Positions 22,682 through 30,522 of a DNA stretch of 35,728 nt are shown here, piece by piece. Under the pieces are notes generated by a model. That model saw only the letters and a list, made by a program, of their open reading frames with translations. It searched no databases and had not been told where the DNA came from. The first letter of the stretch is position 1, and every line of letters starts with the position of its first letter. The stretch spans positions 1-35,728 of the forward strand of contig JAHWKN010000007.1 in the NCBI GenBank assembly GCA_019347875.1, written 5' to 3'. A program made the translations under genes and the position numbers. Origin of the DNA: Candidatus Parcubacteria bacterium. Lineage in GTDB: Bacteria > Patescibacteriota > Saccharimonadia > UBA4664 > JAHWKN01.

Positions 22682-23155
22682 ATGTATCCAGACGGCGATC
22701 AAAATCTGAACTACGAAACCGATACAGCGGTCTATTTCTTTACCTCAGCTTTCGAGCCATTAAACAACTGGTCGGCACATCAGGTAAAACTGTGGGGTAA
22801 AAACTTCCCTACCGTCGAGCACGCTTTTCATTACCGTAAGTTTTCTGACGCTGAACCCCAGGTAGCAGAGCAGATTTTACTGGCGCCAAGCCCTTGGGCG
22901 ACCGTGCAGATTGAGCGGGTGCATCGGGGCAGCCGCCGGCCGGACTGGCAGAGCGTTAAGGTCGATATTATGACCGAGATAGTGACGGCTAAAGCAGCTC
23001 AAAATCAGGACGTACATGACTGTCTGCTCAAGACCGGCAACAAAACGATCATCGAGAACTCGCCGTGGGACAGCTTTTGGGGCATCGGGCCGGATGGTCA
23101 AGGTCAAAATCAGATGGGCCGTATCTTAACGAAGATTAGGTCGGAGCTAGCTTAG
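22682..23155 (+). CDS. NADAR-domain protein (YbiA/DUF1768 family)
   Basis: 157 aa, normal family length. NADAR enzymes are N-glycosidases; YbiA-type members act on riboflavin-pathway intermediates and others remove ADP-ribose from guanine in DNA. Family marks are AVYFFTSAFEPLNNWSAHQVKLWGKNFPTVEHAFHYRKFSD at the N-terminus and DSFWGIGPDGQGQNQMGRILTKIR at the C-terminus. The start lies 8 nt after tRNA-Ser(GCT), with no Shine-Dalgarno and no -10 of its own. It is therefore probably co-transcribed with the tRNA, and cleavage at the tRNA 3' end would yield an mRNA with a leader of about 8 nt. Confidence 0.88.
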   Translation: MYPDGDQNLNYETDTAVYFFTSAFEPLNNWSAHQVKLWGKNFPTVEHAFHYRKFSDAEPQVAEQILLAPSPWATVQIERVHRGSRRPDWQSVKVDIMTEIVTAKAAQNQDVHDCLLKTGNKTIIENSPWDSFWGIGPDGQGQNQMGRILTKIRSELA

Positions 23156-23311
23156 CTCCCCTGCCCCACCCAGCTAGTAATTGGTGCGCCTCCTTTCCTT
23201 GGGTGTAAAACGGTGCACGTGCGCGATTTGCACACATGCTGACAGATTAGAATTAAGCACAGGAGCTTTAATTTTTTCATCGGGGCTGCACACTGGCTGG
23301 CTGTTCTTGTC

Positions 23312-24250
23312 TTAAATCTTGCCGGTTTCCAGCTGCTTGATTAAGTCGCTTTCACGATCAACCCCTGCCTGGTCGTCTAAATGGCGGTAGGCGTCTCTTA
23401 GTAGACGGTGCAGCTGGAGGTTACCCGGGTCAATGGCAAGCCCCTTAATCAGGTGAGCTTTGGCGGCCGCCAGCTCGGACGGGCCTGGTTGGCGCGGCGC
23501 CAGCTCAATTCTGGCCAGCAGCAGGTAGCCCTCGCTGTTAAGCGCAGGCGTTTTTAGGAGTACGCGTTGTGAGCTGCGTAGGAGCCCTTGGGCGTACAGG
23601 GCGTGGGCGAGCGCTGTTTTACTCACTTGTGCCTTTTCGAGCGTCTGGCGGGCCTCTAGAGGTCTCAGAGAGCTGATTAACGCAGCAAGCTCTAGTGTTT
23701 TGCCGCCGGCGGCGTAGCTAAAGCCCAGCTGCAGGGCGGCCTGGTCGTCTCCCAACCCGTAAGAAACGGCTTCGCGGGCGGCCGCCGTGGCCTGGTCGGT
23801 CTTATCCAGCTCCAGCAAAGCCCGGGATTTGGCGGTCAGGGGACCGGGCGTCTGCTTGTCGGCCATCATTTGCTCTAGTGTGGCTATGGCGGCCTCAAAT
23901 TGGCCCGAGCGGAACTGGATATCGGCGATCTTGGCTCTCCCCTCCCCTCTCGGTAGCCGCCGCAACGCCTCAACCGCCCGGTCGGGGCGGTTGAGGCTAA
24001 GGTAGGCGTCGGCTAGCTTGTTGATGATGGCGCCGTTGGAGGGCTGCAGCAAGCTGGCCATGTGGTAGTTGACGGCCGCCGTACGCGGGTCTTTGATGGC
24101 TGCCGCATCGGCTTGGCGCACCAGATCGGCAGAGCGCCGATTGGCGTAGCTGTTGGCCGGTGGGATGCCTGCGGTCAATACGCAGACCGTTAGTATAAGC
24201 GTCAAAGCGGTCAGGAGTTTGAACTTGAGGCGGTCTGAGATTGCGGCCAT
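23312..24250 (-). CDS. Membrane-anchored or exported TPR protein
   Basis: 312 aa. A basic start and a hydrophobic helix at about 12-35 (LLTALTLILTVCVLTAGIPPANSYA) act as signal peptide or membrane anchor. The rest is tetratricopeptide-like helical repeats, for example AVNYHMASLLQPSNGAIINKLADAYLSLNRPDRAVEALRRL and HLIKGLAIDPGNLQLHRLLRDAYRHL. TPRs bind partner proteins; the partner is unknown. TAGAAT (24258-24263), preceded by TGC, lies 7 nt before the ATG with no Shine-Dalgarno, so the mRNA is probably leaderless. It reads away from the repeat-rich gap upstream. Confidence 0.8.
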   Translation of the reverse strand: MAAISDRLKFKLLTALTLILTVCVLTAGIPPANSYANRRSADLVRQADAAAIKDPRTAAVNYHMASLLQPSNGAIINKLADAYLSLNRPDRAVEALRRLPRGEGRAKIADIQFRSGQFEAAIATLEQMMADKQTPGPLTAKSRALLELDKTDQATAAAREAVSYGLGDDQAALQLGFSYAAGGKTLELAALISSLRPLEARQTLEKAQVSKTALAHALYAQGLLRSSQRVLLKTPALNSEGYLLLARIELAPRQPGPSELAAAKAHLIKGLAIDPGNLQLHRLLRDAYRHLDDQAGVDRESDLIKQLETGKI

Positions 24251-24670
24251 TACGCTTATTCTAGCACCAAAAGTTAAAGGGGGTTTTGGTTATAGTTAAC
24301 CCTTCGACCCAACCTCCTTCGCAGCGGTCCCACCGCTACTCCTCCTAACTCCCCCGTAATCCGCTCTTTCGTCACTTTTGCACCGTCAAAAGTAACCAAA
24401 ATCGGCCGAGTAGGTCGCTAACTCCAAGCCACCCAGTCCGTAAAAGGCCGGGCCTGCGGAACTCGCTCCGATTGTATCGGGGCTCAAACAGTCCTCGGCC
24501 TGTTTCGGCCTTTTCCGGTCTGGCTGTTTGGGGTTAGCTCCAATACTCGGGGATGGTAGGGGCAAAGGCTTGGTTCTCTTTTATTCAGCGCTGCGTGAGT
24601 CGAGCTGCCAAAAAGTAACGAAGAAGGTGTTCTCGGGCAATTAGGCGATGAAGAGGCATGACGCGGGTAA
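24251..24670. other. 420-bp gap holding dispersed repeat copy C
   Basis: No gene is supported. The gap contains the promoter of the TPR gene at its left end, the most complete copy of the structured dispersed repeat (24371-24622), and short unassigned flanks up to the valS stop codon. No obvious intrinsic terminator for valS is seen other than hairpins of the repeat itself. Confidence 0.7.
24371..24622 (+). repeat. Structured dispersed repeat, copy C (most complete)
   Basis: Begins with GTCACTTTTG-CACCGT-CAAAAGTAAC, then the core GGCCTGCGGAACTCGCTC (24450-24468), the hairpin CCGAT-TGT-ATCGG, CAAACAG (24485-24491) pairing with CTGTTTG (24524-24530) around a GGCC..GGCC inner stem, then GCTCCAATACTCGGGGATGG, and ends with CAAAAAGTAACGAAG. 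Compared with copies A, B and D, stem sequences differ but still pair. Confidence 0.8.
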
Positions 24671-27313
24671 TTAAGCTTGCTCGATGACCCTAATCTGCTC
24701 ATCCAGTTTCGCCAAGACCCCCCTGGCTTGCTCCAGCCGGTCTTTGGTGTCGGCAATCACCGCTTTGGGTGCTGATTTCACGAAAGACCGGTTAGACAGC
24801 TGGTTGTCCAGCTTGGCCAGATACTCACGCTGACTGGCGCGCTTGGCTTGTAAGCTTCCTAAATAGGCCTTAACGGTGGCGGCGTCAATATCCAGCCAGG
24901 CCTCGTCCTGCCGGCTTCCGAGCGCCAGTCCCCTCCCCTGCTCCACCCGCTTAATCTCCCCTGTTCCTGCCAGCCGCTTGATCAAAGCGGCGTTCTGCTC
25001 GATCAGGCTCGATTGTTTGTATAACAGTACGGGCTGGCTTAGCTTTAAATCGGCCTTTAGCCCCCGTATCTGGTTGATGATCTCTTGTAGCTTTTCGAAC
25101 TGGTGGTACTCCCGGGCAAAACGGTGCTGCGTGTTCGGCCAGTGTTCGGTTATCAGGTTGGTCTGCTGCCAAGGGATGTTTTGCCAGATCGTCTCGGTTA
25201 CAAAAGGGGCGAAAGGGTGGGTCAGTTTCAGAATGGTCTCGAGCGCGTAAACCAGTACCGGCAGGTTAAGATCGGACTTTGAGGCCTCGAGGTACCAGTC
25301 GGCAAAGTCGTTCCAAAGCAGTGAGTAGGCGGCCTGACCGGCGTCGCTGAAGCGGTAGCTGTCGAGGTCTTTGGTGATGCTTGCATTTGCTTGTGAAAGC
25401 TTATGCAATAACCATTTGTCGGGGAGGGAAAGGGTAGCGGGGAGTGGGGAGTGAGGAGTGAGCTTTTCGGGGTTGGCTTCTGTCTCCTCGCTACTCGCTA
25501 CCGCCCCCAGCACAAACCGGGCAACGTTCCACAGCTTATTACAGAAGTTACGGTAGCCCTCGACCTTTTTTTCGCCCAGGGCGCCGTCGTTACCCGGTGT
25601 GATGCCGATGACGAGCGCCAGCCGCAGGGCGTCGGTGCCGTACTTGGCGGTAAAGTCGAGAGGGTTGATGACGTTGCCTTTTGATTTGCTCATTTTCTGA
25701 CCATGCGCGTCGTTGACCATACCGTGCAGATAAACGTTTTTAAACGGCACCTCGCCGGTGCGGTAAAGTCCGAGCATAACCATGCGGGTGACCCAGAGGA
25801 ACAAAATATCGCGGCCGGTTTCCATGACCGAGGTCGGGTAGAAGCGGTCGAAGTCGCCGGTGGCCATGAGGGTGGCAAACGGCCATTGGCTGGAGGAAAA
25901 CCAGGTGTCGAAGATGTCGGTTTCGGGTTCGTAGTTGCCCTGGCCGTAGTAAGCCTGGGCCTCGGTCTCATCGGCCGTGATCAGGTAGGGGAGTTTGCCG
26001 TCGTCGCCGGAGGCGTTGTAGTAAACTGGGATGCGCATGCCCCACCAGTCCTGGCGGCTGATGTTCCAGTCACGCAGGTTCTCGAGCCAGTTAACGTAGA
26101 CCTTCTCGAAGCGTTTGGGGATGATCTTGATGTCGCCGTTTTTAACCGCCGCGATGGCCGGCGCAACCAACGGCCGAACCTTTAGCCACCACTGTTCGGT
26201 TACCAACGGCTCGATAGCCGTCCCGCAGCGGTCGTGGACGGCCACGGCGTGTTTGTAGTTCATGTCGATGTGGTCGATTAAGCCGCGCTCCTCCAGGTCG
26301 CGTGATACCTGCGCGCGCGCTTCGTCTACCGGCATGCCGGCGTACTTGCCGCACAGGGCGGTTAAGCGGCCATCGGTGCCGATGGCCGCTTTGACCTCCA
26401 GATTATGCCGCAGCCCTATCTCCCAGTCGTTCGGGTCGTGGGCCGGCGTTACCTTGACGACGCCGGTACCGAAGGCTGGATTAACGTGGGTATCGGCAAT
26501 GACCTTAAGCGAGAACTTTCCAAGCAGTCCGTCGGCCTCGATTTCCTTGCCGACGTACTTTCGGTAGCGCTCATCTTGAGGATGGACCGCGATGGCGGTG
26601 TCGGCGAACTTGGTCTCGGGGCGGACGGTGGCCAGCACGAACGGCCCGTACTTGATGTAGTACAGCGGGTCGATCTGCTCGCGGTGCTTAATCTCGATGT
26701 CGGCAAAGCCGGAGCGGCAGCGCGGGCACCAGTTAACGATGCGGTTGCCGCGGTAGATCAAGCCGTCGTCGTGCAGCCGTTTAAACGTTTCGTAGACGAT
26801 GGCGATGATGTCGGGGTCGAGCGTGAACTTCATCCGGCTCCAGTCGCAGCTAAAGCCCAGGCTGCGCAGCTGGTTCTCCATGTTGACCCTGTTCTTTTGG
26901 GTGAAGGCCATGACGTCGGCATAAAAGCGCTCACGGCCCAGGTCGAACCGGCTTTTGCCCTCTTTCTCCAGTAATCTCTCATAAACTACCTGCGTCTCGA
27001 TACCGGCGTGGTCGGCGCCGGGCAGCCATAGGGTGGGCTGGCCCAGCATGCGGTGGTAACGGATTAAGATATCCTCCACCGTGTACATGGCGTGGCCGGT
27101 GTGCAGGTCGCCGTTAGCGTTGGGCGGCGGCATGATGATGCAAAAGGGGGACTCGGGACTCGTAGGTCGTATGTCGGGTTTGGCCGCCTTATCCGATCTA
27201 CGATCTGCGATCCCCGAACCCCGGTCTGCCGGCTTAAAGGCCCCGGACTCTTCCCACATGCGGTAGATGTCGGCTTCATACTTGGCCGGTTCGTAGGCTT
27301 TATCCATTTCCAT
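24671..27313 (-). CDS. valS: Valyl-tRNA synthetase with two repeat-derived insertions
   Basis: 880 aa. Charges tRNA-Val and edits mis-charged threonine. The class I motifs are PPPNANGDLHTGH (HxGH at 71-74) and GQKMSKSKGN (about 541). The editing domain (FGTGVVKVTPAHDPNDWEIG), DWNISRQDWWGMRIPVYY and the C-terminal coiled-coil arm are present. Two stretches are foreign in look: residues about 30-55, right before the HxGH block, and about 604-627. Both are encoded by 7-bp phased repeats (27147-27234 and 25433-25502) and would be surface loops. TAAAAT (27321-27326), in the TGCTAAAAT context, lies 7 nt before ATG 27313, so the mRNA is probably leaderless. Confidence 0.97.
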   Translation of the reverse strand: MEMDKAYEPAKYEADIYRMWEESGAFKPADRGSGIADRRSDKAAKPDIRPTSPESPFCIIMPPPNANGDLHTGHAMYTVEDILIRYHRMLGQPTLWLPGADHAGIETQVVYERLLEKEGKSRFDLGRERFYADVMAFTQKNRVNMENQLRSLGFSCDWSRMKFTLDPDIIAIVYETFKRLHDDGLIYRGNRIVNWCPRCRSGFADIEIKHREQIDPLYYIKYGPFVLATVRPETKFADTAIAVHPQDERYRKYVGKEIEADGLLGKFSLKVIADTHVNPAFGTGVVKVTPAHDPNDWEIGLRHNLEVKAAIGTDGRLTALCGKYAGMPVDEARAQVSRDLEERGLIDHIDMNYKHAVAVHDRCGTAIEPLVTEQWWLKVRPLVAPAIAAVKNGDIKIIPKRFEKVYVNWLENLRDWNISRQDWWGMRIPVYYNASGDDGKLPYLITADETEAQAYYGQGNYEPETDIFDTWFSSSQWPFATLMATGDFDRFYPTSVMETGRDILFLWVTRMVMLGLYRTGEVPFKNVYLHGMVNDAHGQKMSKSKGNVINPLDFTAKYGTDALRLALVIGITPGNDGALGEKKVEGYRNFCNKLWNVARFVLGAVASSEETEANPEKLTPHSPLPATLSLPDKWLLHKLSQANASITKDLDSYRFSDAGQAAYSLLWNDFADWYLEASKSDLNLPVLVYALETILKLTHPFAPFVTETIWQNIPWQQTNLITEHWPNTQHRFAREYHQFEKLQEIINQIRGLKADLKLSQPVLLYKQSSLIEQNAALIKRLAGTGEIKRVEQGRGLALGSRQDEAWLDIDAATVKAYLGSLQAKRASQREYLAKLDNQLSNRSFVKSAPKAVIADTKDRLEQARGVLAKLDEQIRVIEQA
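25433..25502. repeat. Heptanucleotide repeats inside valS (C-terminal third)
   Basis: Units such as GGGGAGT, GGGGAGT, GAGGAGT, GAGCTTT, then oppositely oriented CTCCTCG, CTACTCG, CTACCGC. They keep the valS frame open and encode a Ser/Pro/Glu/Thr-rich loop (about residues 604-627). Confidence 0.7.
27147..27234. repeat. Heptanucleotide repeats inside valS (N-terminus)
   Basis: GGGACTC, GGGACTC, GTAGGTC, GTATGTC on one side, and CGATCTA, CGATCTG, CGATCCC, CGAACCC, CGGTCTG in the opposite sense on the other. They are related to 120-161 and encode an Arg/Ser/Asp/Pro-rich insert at residues about 30-55. Confidence 0.75.
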
Positions 27314-27371
27314 AGGCTCGATTTTAGCACGCCGGCTCTGTAGCCGTTAGCGTCCGGCCCAAACCGCACAG

Positions 27372-28109
27372 CTACGATATAAGTCGTGCTTCTAGCGGCG
27401 TCTCGACGGTCTTGTTACCGCGAAGTTCTACTCGATAAGCCGTTTTGTCCACGTTAGCGGTAACTACCTCGCTGAGCTTGGTTCCAATAAAGTGCATGGC
27501 TACATCCGTATCGGCCGCGTAGCCGGCCGGGAAGCCTTCGGCGATCAGCGAGCGGTATAGAGGACGGCGCTGCAGCTCGCTGTCGTAGTGAGGGCAGTGG
27601 CTGCCAGGCAGAAAGCTTAGTCCGTCGCGCAAAGGGGCCAGCTGATCGAGGTTGAACGAGTCGGTGGTACCGCCTTCAAACCAGCACAGTGATCCGGCGC
27701 TTCCGCCGGTCAGGATAATGCCCGCTGCCCAGGCCTCCTCCAGTAGTTTGTCGACTCCGTGCGCCCGCCAGACCGCCAGCATGTTGACGGTGTTTCCGCC
27801 GCTGACCCAGATAATATCCTGATCCAGCAGATGGGCGCGTAAATCGGTGATAACGCGGTTAAAAAGCGCGACGTGGGAGCGCTGGCTACGGTCTGCTGGG
27901 AAGCGTGAGTACATCCCGACTAAGGCTTCCGCCGAATCGCCGGCGGCGGTTGGAATAAACGTGACCTTTGGCCTGGGCTTGCCCGTCAGTTCCAGCAAGT
28001 AATTGATAAGCGGATGCGGACGGTTCGGCGTTCGGCTCAAGCCGCCGAAAGGCACGATATGGCTCTTTTTGAGCGTGTCTGACTTAGCCTTTGTTTTCAT
28101 ATTAGTCAC
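27372..28109 (-). CDS. Peptidase S51 (dipeptidase E-like)
   Basis: 245 aa. Family S51 serine peptidases cleave aspartyl dipeptides or cyanophycin-derived beta-Asp-Arg. The catalytic Ser lies in GGSAGSLCWF (Ser137), with WVSGGNTVNML (about 101-111) and PTAAGDS upstream. Its substrate here is unknown. The start is GTG 28109, because TAAAAT (28116-28121) in a TGCTAAAAT context lies exactly 6 nt upstream; an ATG nine bases further in would be an alternative but lacks any Shine-Dalgarno. The neighbour valS has the same promoter type, so the two are separate transcripts. Confidence 0.85.
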   Translation of the reverse strand: MTNMKTKAKSDTLKKSHIVPFGGLSRTPNRPHPLINYLLELTGKPRPKVTFIPTAAGDSAEALVGMYSRFPADRSQRSHVALFNRVITDLRAHLLDQDIIWVSGGNTVNMLAVWRAHGVDKLLEEAWAAGIILTGGSAGSLCWFEGGTTDSFNLDQLAPLRDGLSFLPGSHCPHYDSELQRRPLYRSLIAEGFPAGYAADTDVAMHFIGTKLSEVVTANVDKTAYRVELRGNKTVETPLEARLIS

Positions 28110-28196
28110 GAGCTGATTTTAGCACGAAGTAGGGGTTACACCCGTCAAAGCGCCAAGTGCGGCGGCCGTTACAAGCGTACCCATCTTTTGCACATG

Positions 28197-28214
28197 AAAA
28201 AGCGTAAGCGCTTT
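28197..28214 (-). terminator. Intrinsic terminator of tsaD
   Basis: On the minus strand AAAGCG-CTTA-CGCTTT followed by TT, one base beyond the tsaD stop codon. The stem is short (6 bp), so efficiency may be moderate. Confidence 0.6.
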
Positions 28215-28215
28215 G

Positions 28216-29352
28216 CTACATCGCTAACGAAGAGTCGGCAACGAGCTTCGCCGGGTCGATTTGCTGGTCGGCTTTGGCGTAATGGTGACCCAGCGCCGCC
28301 ACCATAGCAGCATTGTCCGTGCAGAGGTAGGGAGGCGGGATGAGGACCGGGACCGGAACACGCCGCCGCAGCTCTTGGCGCAGGGCTTGGTTGGCCGCCA
28401 CTCCGCCGGCCAGCACAATTTGTTTTGGCTGGTGCGCTTCACATGCAACTTCCAAGCGGTCTACCAACGTGTCGACCACCGTTTTCTGGAAACTGGCGGC
28501 CAGGTCGTTTCTTTGCTGTTCGGTCAGCTTGTGGTGCAGCTCCCAGGACGGAGCGGTGTGGTCGAGGCCGGCCAGCTCCTGCACCTGGCGCAAGACAGCG
28601 GTTTTCAGGCCGCTGAAGCTGTAATCTAAACTATGCTTGCCAAGTTTAGCCTTAGGAAAGCTAAAAGCTTGCTCGTTACCCTTAAGCGCCGCTTTGGCGA
28701 TGGCCGGCCCGCCGGGGAAACCCAGTCCGAGCAGTTTGGCGATCTTGTCGAACGCCTCGCCGGCGGCGTCATCGCGGGTTTGGCCCAGTACCGTGTAGTC
28801 CAGGTGGCCGCGGAACAGCGCAATCTGAGAGTGTCCTCCGGATACGATCAGCGCCAGGAGGGGGAAGCGGGGAGAGGAGAGAGGAGAGGGTAGAGAGGAG
28901 GGAGCTGCGTCATGCAAGAAGGCCGCGTAAACGTGGGCTTCGACGTGGTTGATGGCATAGAGGGGCTTGTTTTTAGTATAGGACAGAGTGCGAGCGGTGA
29001 GTGTGCCGATTAGCAGTGAGCCGTGCAGCCCGGGACCGGCGGTGACGGCGATGCCGTCGACTAGCCCCCAGTAGTCAGGAGTGGGTAGTGAGGAGCGAGT
29101 CTTGGAAGCAATCTGGCTCACTCCACCCTCCTCACTACTAACTACTTGAGAAAAAGCCTCTGTCAAGGCTTTTTCGACCACAGGCAGCATCACTTCGATG
29201 TGGCTGCGAGCCGCCACCTCCGGTACGACGCCGCCGTAGGCCGCATGCAGGTCGATTTGTGAGGCTACCACATTACTTAGCAGAGTCGCACCGTCCTTGA
29301 CGACGGCAGCGGCCGTTTCGTCGCAGCTGGTTTCGATACCCAGGATGTTCAT
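28216..29352 (-). CDS. tsaD: tRNA threonylcarbamoyladenosine biosynthesis protein TsaD, with two repeat-derived insertions
   Basis: 378 aa. Completes t6A37 modification of ANN-decoding tRNAs together with TsaB, TsaE and TsaC. Motifs: ILGIETSCDETAAAVV at the N-terminus, metal-binding NHVEAHVYAAF, VSGGHSQIALF, and the late IVLAGGVAANQALRQEL. The chain has extra Ser/Pro/Glu-rich loops at residues about 67-94 and 149-165, both encoded by 7-bp phased repeats. The start is ATG 29352, since TATACT (29359-29364) is exactly 6 nt upstream and the family begins here. An 85-residue in-frame extension upstream simply reads through tandem repeats. It is divergent from the femAB-like gene. Confidence 0.95.
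   Translation of the reverse strand: MNILGIETSCDETAAAVVKDGATLLSNVVASQIDLHAAYGGVVPEVAARSHIEVMLPVVEKALTEAFSQVVSSEEGGVSQIASKTRSSLPTPDYWGLVDGIAVTAGPGLHGSLLIGTLTARTLSYTKNKPLYAINHVEAHVYAAFLHDAAPSSLPSPLSSPRFPLLALIVSGGHSQIALFRGHLDYTVLGQTRDDAAGEAFDKIAKLLGLGFPGGPAIAKAALKGNEQAFSFPKAKLGKHSLDYSFSGLKTAVLRQVQELAGLDHTAPSWELHHKLTEQQRNDLAASFQKTVVDTLVDRLEVACEAHQPKQIVLAGGVAANQALRQELRRRVPVPVLIPPPYLCTDNAAMVAALGHHYAKADQQIDPAKLVADSSLAM
28858..28905. repeat. Heptanucleotide repeats inside tsaD (second insertion)
   Basis: Units GGGGAGA, GGAGAGA, GGAGAGG, GTAGAGA, GGAGGGA on the plus strand. They encode a Ser/Pro/Leu-rich loop (SSLPSPLSSPRFP) between the NHVEAHVYAAF and VSGGHSQI motifs. Confidence 0.7.
29069..29150. 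repeat. Inverted pair of heptanucleotide repeats inside tsaD (first insertion)
   Basis: AGTAGTC, AGGAGTG, GGTAGTG, AGGAGCG on the left and CTCCACC, CTCCTCA, CTACTAA, CTACTTG on the right. The two arms are partly complementary, so the segment could fold as a hairpin in DNA or mRNA. Confidence 0.7.
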
Positions 29353-29366
29353 GCGGTTAGTATACA

Positions 29367-29478
29367 GGAGTGAGGAGTGAGGAGTGAGGAGTGAGGAGTG
29401 AGGAGTGAGGAGTGAGGAGTGAGGAGTGAGGAGTGGGTAGTGAGGAGTGGGTAGTGGGGAGTGGGTAGTTGGGAGCGG
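29367..29478. repeat. Sixteen-copy heptanucleotide tandem repeat in the tsaD-femAB intergenic region
   Basis: GGAGTGA nine times in a row from 29367, then seven variants (GGAGTGG, GTAGTGA, GGAGTGG, GTAGTGG, GGAGTGG, GTAGTTG, GGAGCGG) with no loss of 7-bp phase. It lies between the divergent leaderless promoters of tsaD (29359-29364) and the femAB-like gene (29526-29531). Confidence 0.95.
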
Positions 29479-29525
29479 GCAAGTAGCCAAGGGCGCGTTT
29501 CTGGCTTCTGACTGCGCCGTGCTGC

Positions 29526-29531
29526 TACAAT
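29526..29531 (+). promoter_or_regulatory. Leaderless -10 of the femAB-like operon
   Basis: TACAAT in the context TGCTACAAT, 7 nt before ATG 29539. It faces the tsaD -10 across the 16-copy repeat. Confidence 0.65.
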
Positions 29532-29538
29532 GTTGCCA

Positions 29539-30522
29539 ATGGTTACGATTCATCAGGGCGTTCCGGACCGGGATTGGGATGAGCGGTTGGTCCGGCTGGG
29601 CGGACATTTTTTACAAAGCCGCCCGTGGGCGCAGTTCCAGGCGGCGCTGGGCCGCAACGTGCTGTCAGCGCGTAACGCGTCCTGGGCCTGGGGGGCTGCC
29701 GAACGGCAGGGGAGAGGGGTCAACTACCTTTATGCCCCTTACGGCCCTTGTGCGGACGCTGACGGGCTGACAGCGGCACTTGAGAGCTTGGCCGCGGCCG
29801 GGCGCGGGCATGGTGCCGATTTTGTGCGCTTTGAGCCCCAGACATCCCAAGCGGCCGCCTCGTCAATCGCCGCTACGCTGGAGAAACTCGCTGCCAAGCC
29901 GTTTGCCGAGGTCAACCCCTCGCACACCTGGGTTCTCGACCTGGCGCCCGATGAGGCCGTTTTAAGATCGGGACTGTCGTCCGGCAACCGCAACATCATC
30001 AACAAAGCCGAGCGCGCCGGCATAAGCTGCCGAGAGGCTAACGCCGACGGCGTTGAACCTTTTCTGGCCATGCTGCACGACACCTACACTCGCGCGGGGA
30101 TTAAGGCTTACGACGACGATTACTACCGCACTATGCTGCAGGTGCTGCATCCGGCGGGGGCCGCCCGGCTGGTTTACGCGTATTATCAGGGGAAACCGGT
30201 GGCCGGAGTGATCGTGTACGACTGGAACGGCCGGCGGCACTACGCCCATGCGGCGGCCGACCAGGCCGTCAACCGTCAGATTAACGCTGCACGCATGCTG
30301 GTGTGGTTTCTGATAATGGGCGCCAAGCGCGCCGGCTTAACGGCGTTTGATTTCTGGGGGGTGGCGCCTGATGACGACCCCAAACACCCTTGGCACGGCC
30401 TGAGCAAGTTTAAAAAATCGTTTGGCGGCAATGGAGTCCAGTACGCGGGCACCTGGGATCTCCCCCTAAAACCCGCCAAGTATCAGGTTTACCGGCTGGC
30501 TAAGAAAGTGCTGCCGCTGTGA
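29539..30522 (+). CDS. FemAB-family peptidoglycan-bridge aminoacyltransferase (first of two)
   Basis: 327 aa. Fem-type enzymes move amino acids from aminoacyl-tRNA onto the peptidoglycan stem to build the cross-bridge. Two GNAT-like halves are seen; signatures include FLQSRPWAQFQAALG, LRSGLSSGNRNIINKAERAGI, LHDTYTRAGIKAYDDDYYRTML, YYQGKPVAGVIVYDWNGRRHYAHAAAD and AFDFWGVAPDDDPKHPWHGLSKFKKSFGG. It would act at the inner membrane face. ATG 29539 is preferred over ATG 29530, because 29530 lies inside the -10 TACAAT. It overlaps the next gene by 4 nt (GTGA), so the two are coupled. Confidence 0.93.
   Translation: MVTIHQGVPDRDWDERLVRLGGHFLQSRPWAQFQAALGRNVLSARNASWAWGAAERQGRGVNYLYAPYGPCADADGLTAALESLAAAGRGHGADFVRFEPQTSQAAASSIAATLEKLAAKPFAEVNPSHTWVLDLAPDEAVLRSGLSSGNRNIINKAERAGISCREANADGVEPFLAMLHDTYTRAGIKAYDDDYYRTMLQVLHPAGAARLVYAYYQGKPVAGVIVYDWNGRRHYAHAAADQAVNRQINAARMLVWFLIMGAKRAGLTAFDFWGVAPDDDPKHPWHGLSKFKKSFGGNGVQYAGTWDLPLKPAKYQVYRLAKKVLPL

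Noticed and set aside
24484-24756. Small minus-strand gene overlapping the end of valS
   Set aside because: It lies mostly in dispersed repeat copy C and overlaps valS in another frame.
25703-26185. Open frame antisense to valS
   Set aside because: Shadow of the valS frame; no start signals and no recognisable protein.
29367-29478. CRISPR array
   Set aside because: The unit is 7 bp with no spacers; it is a simple tandem repeat. No cas genes are present.
29353-29607. An 85-residue N-terminal extension of TsaD
   Set aside because: It reads through the 16-copy heptamer repeat (LLTPHSS-type periodic peptide), has no ribosome-binding site, and the family start ILGIETSCDET plus the TATACT 6 nt upstream fix ATG 29352.
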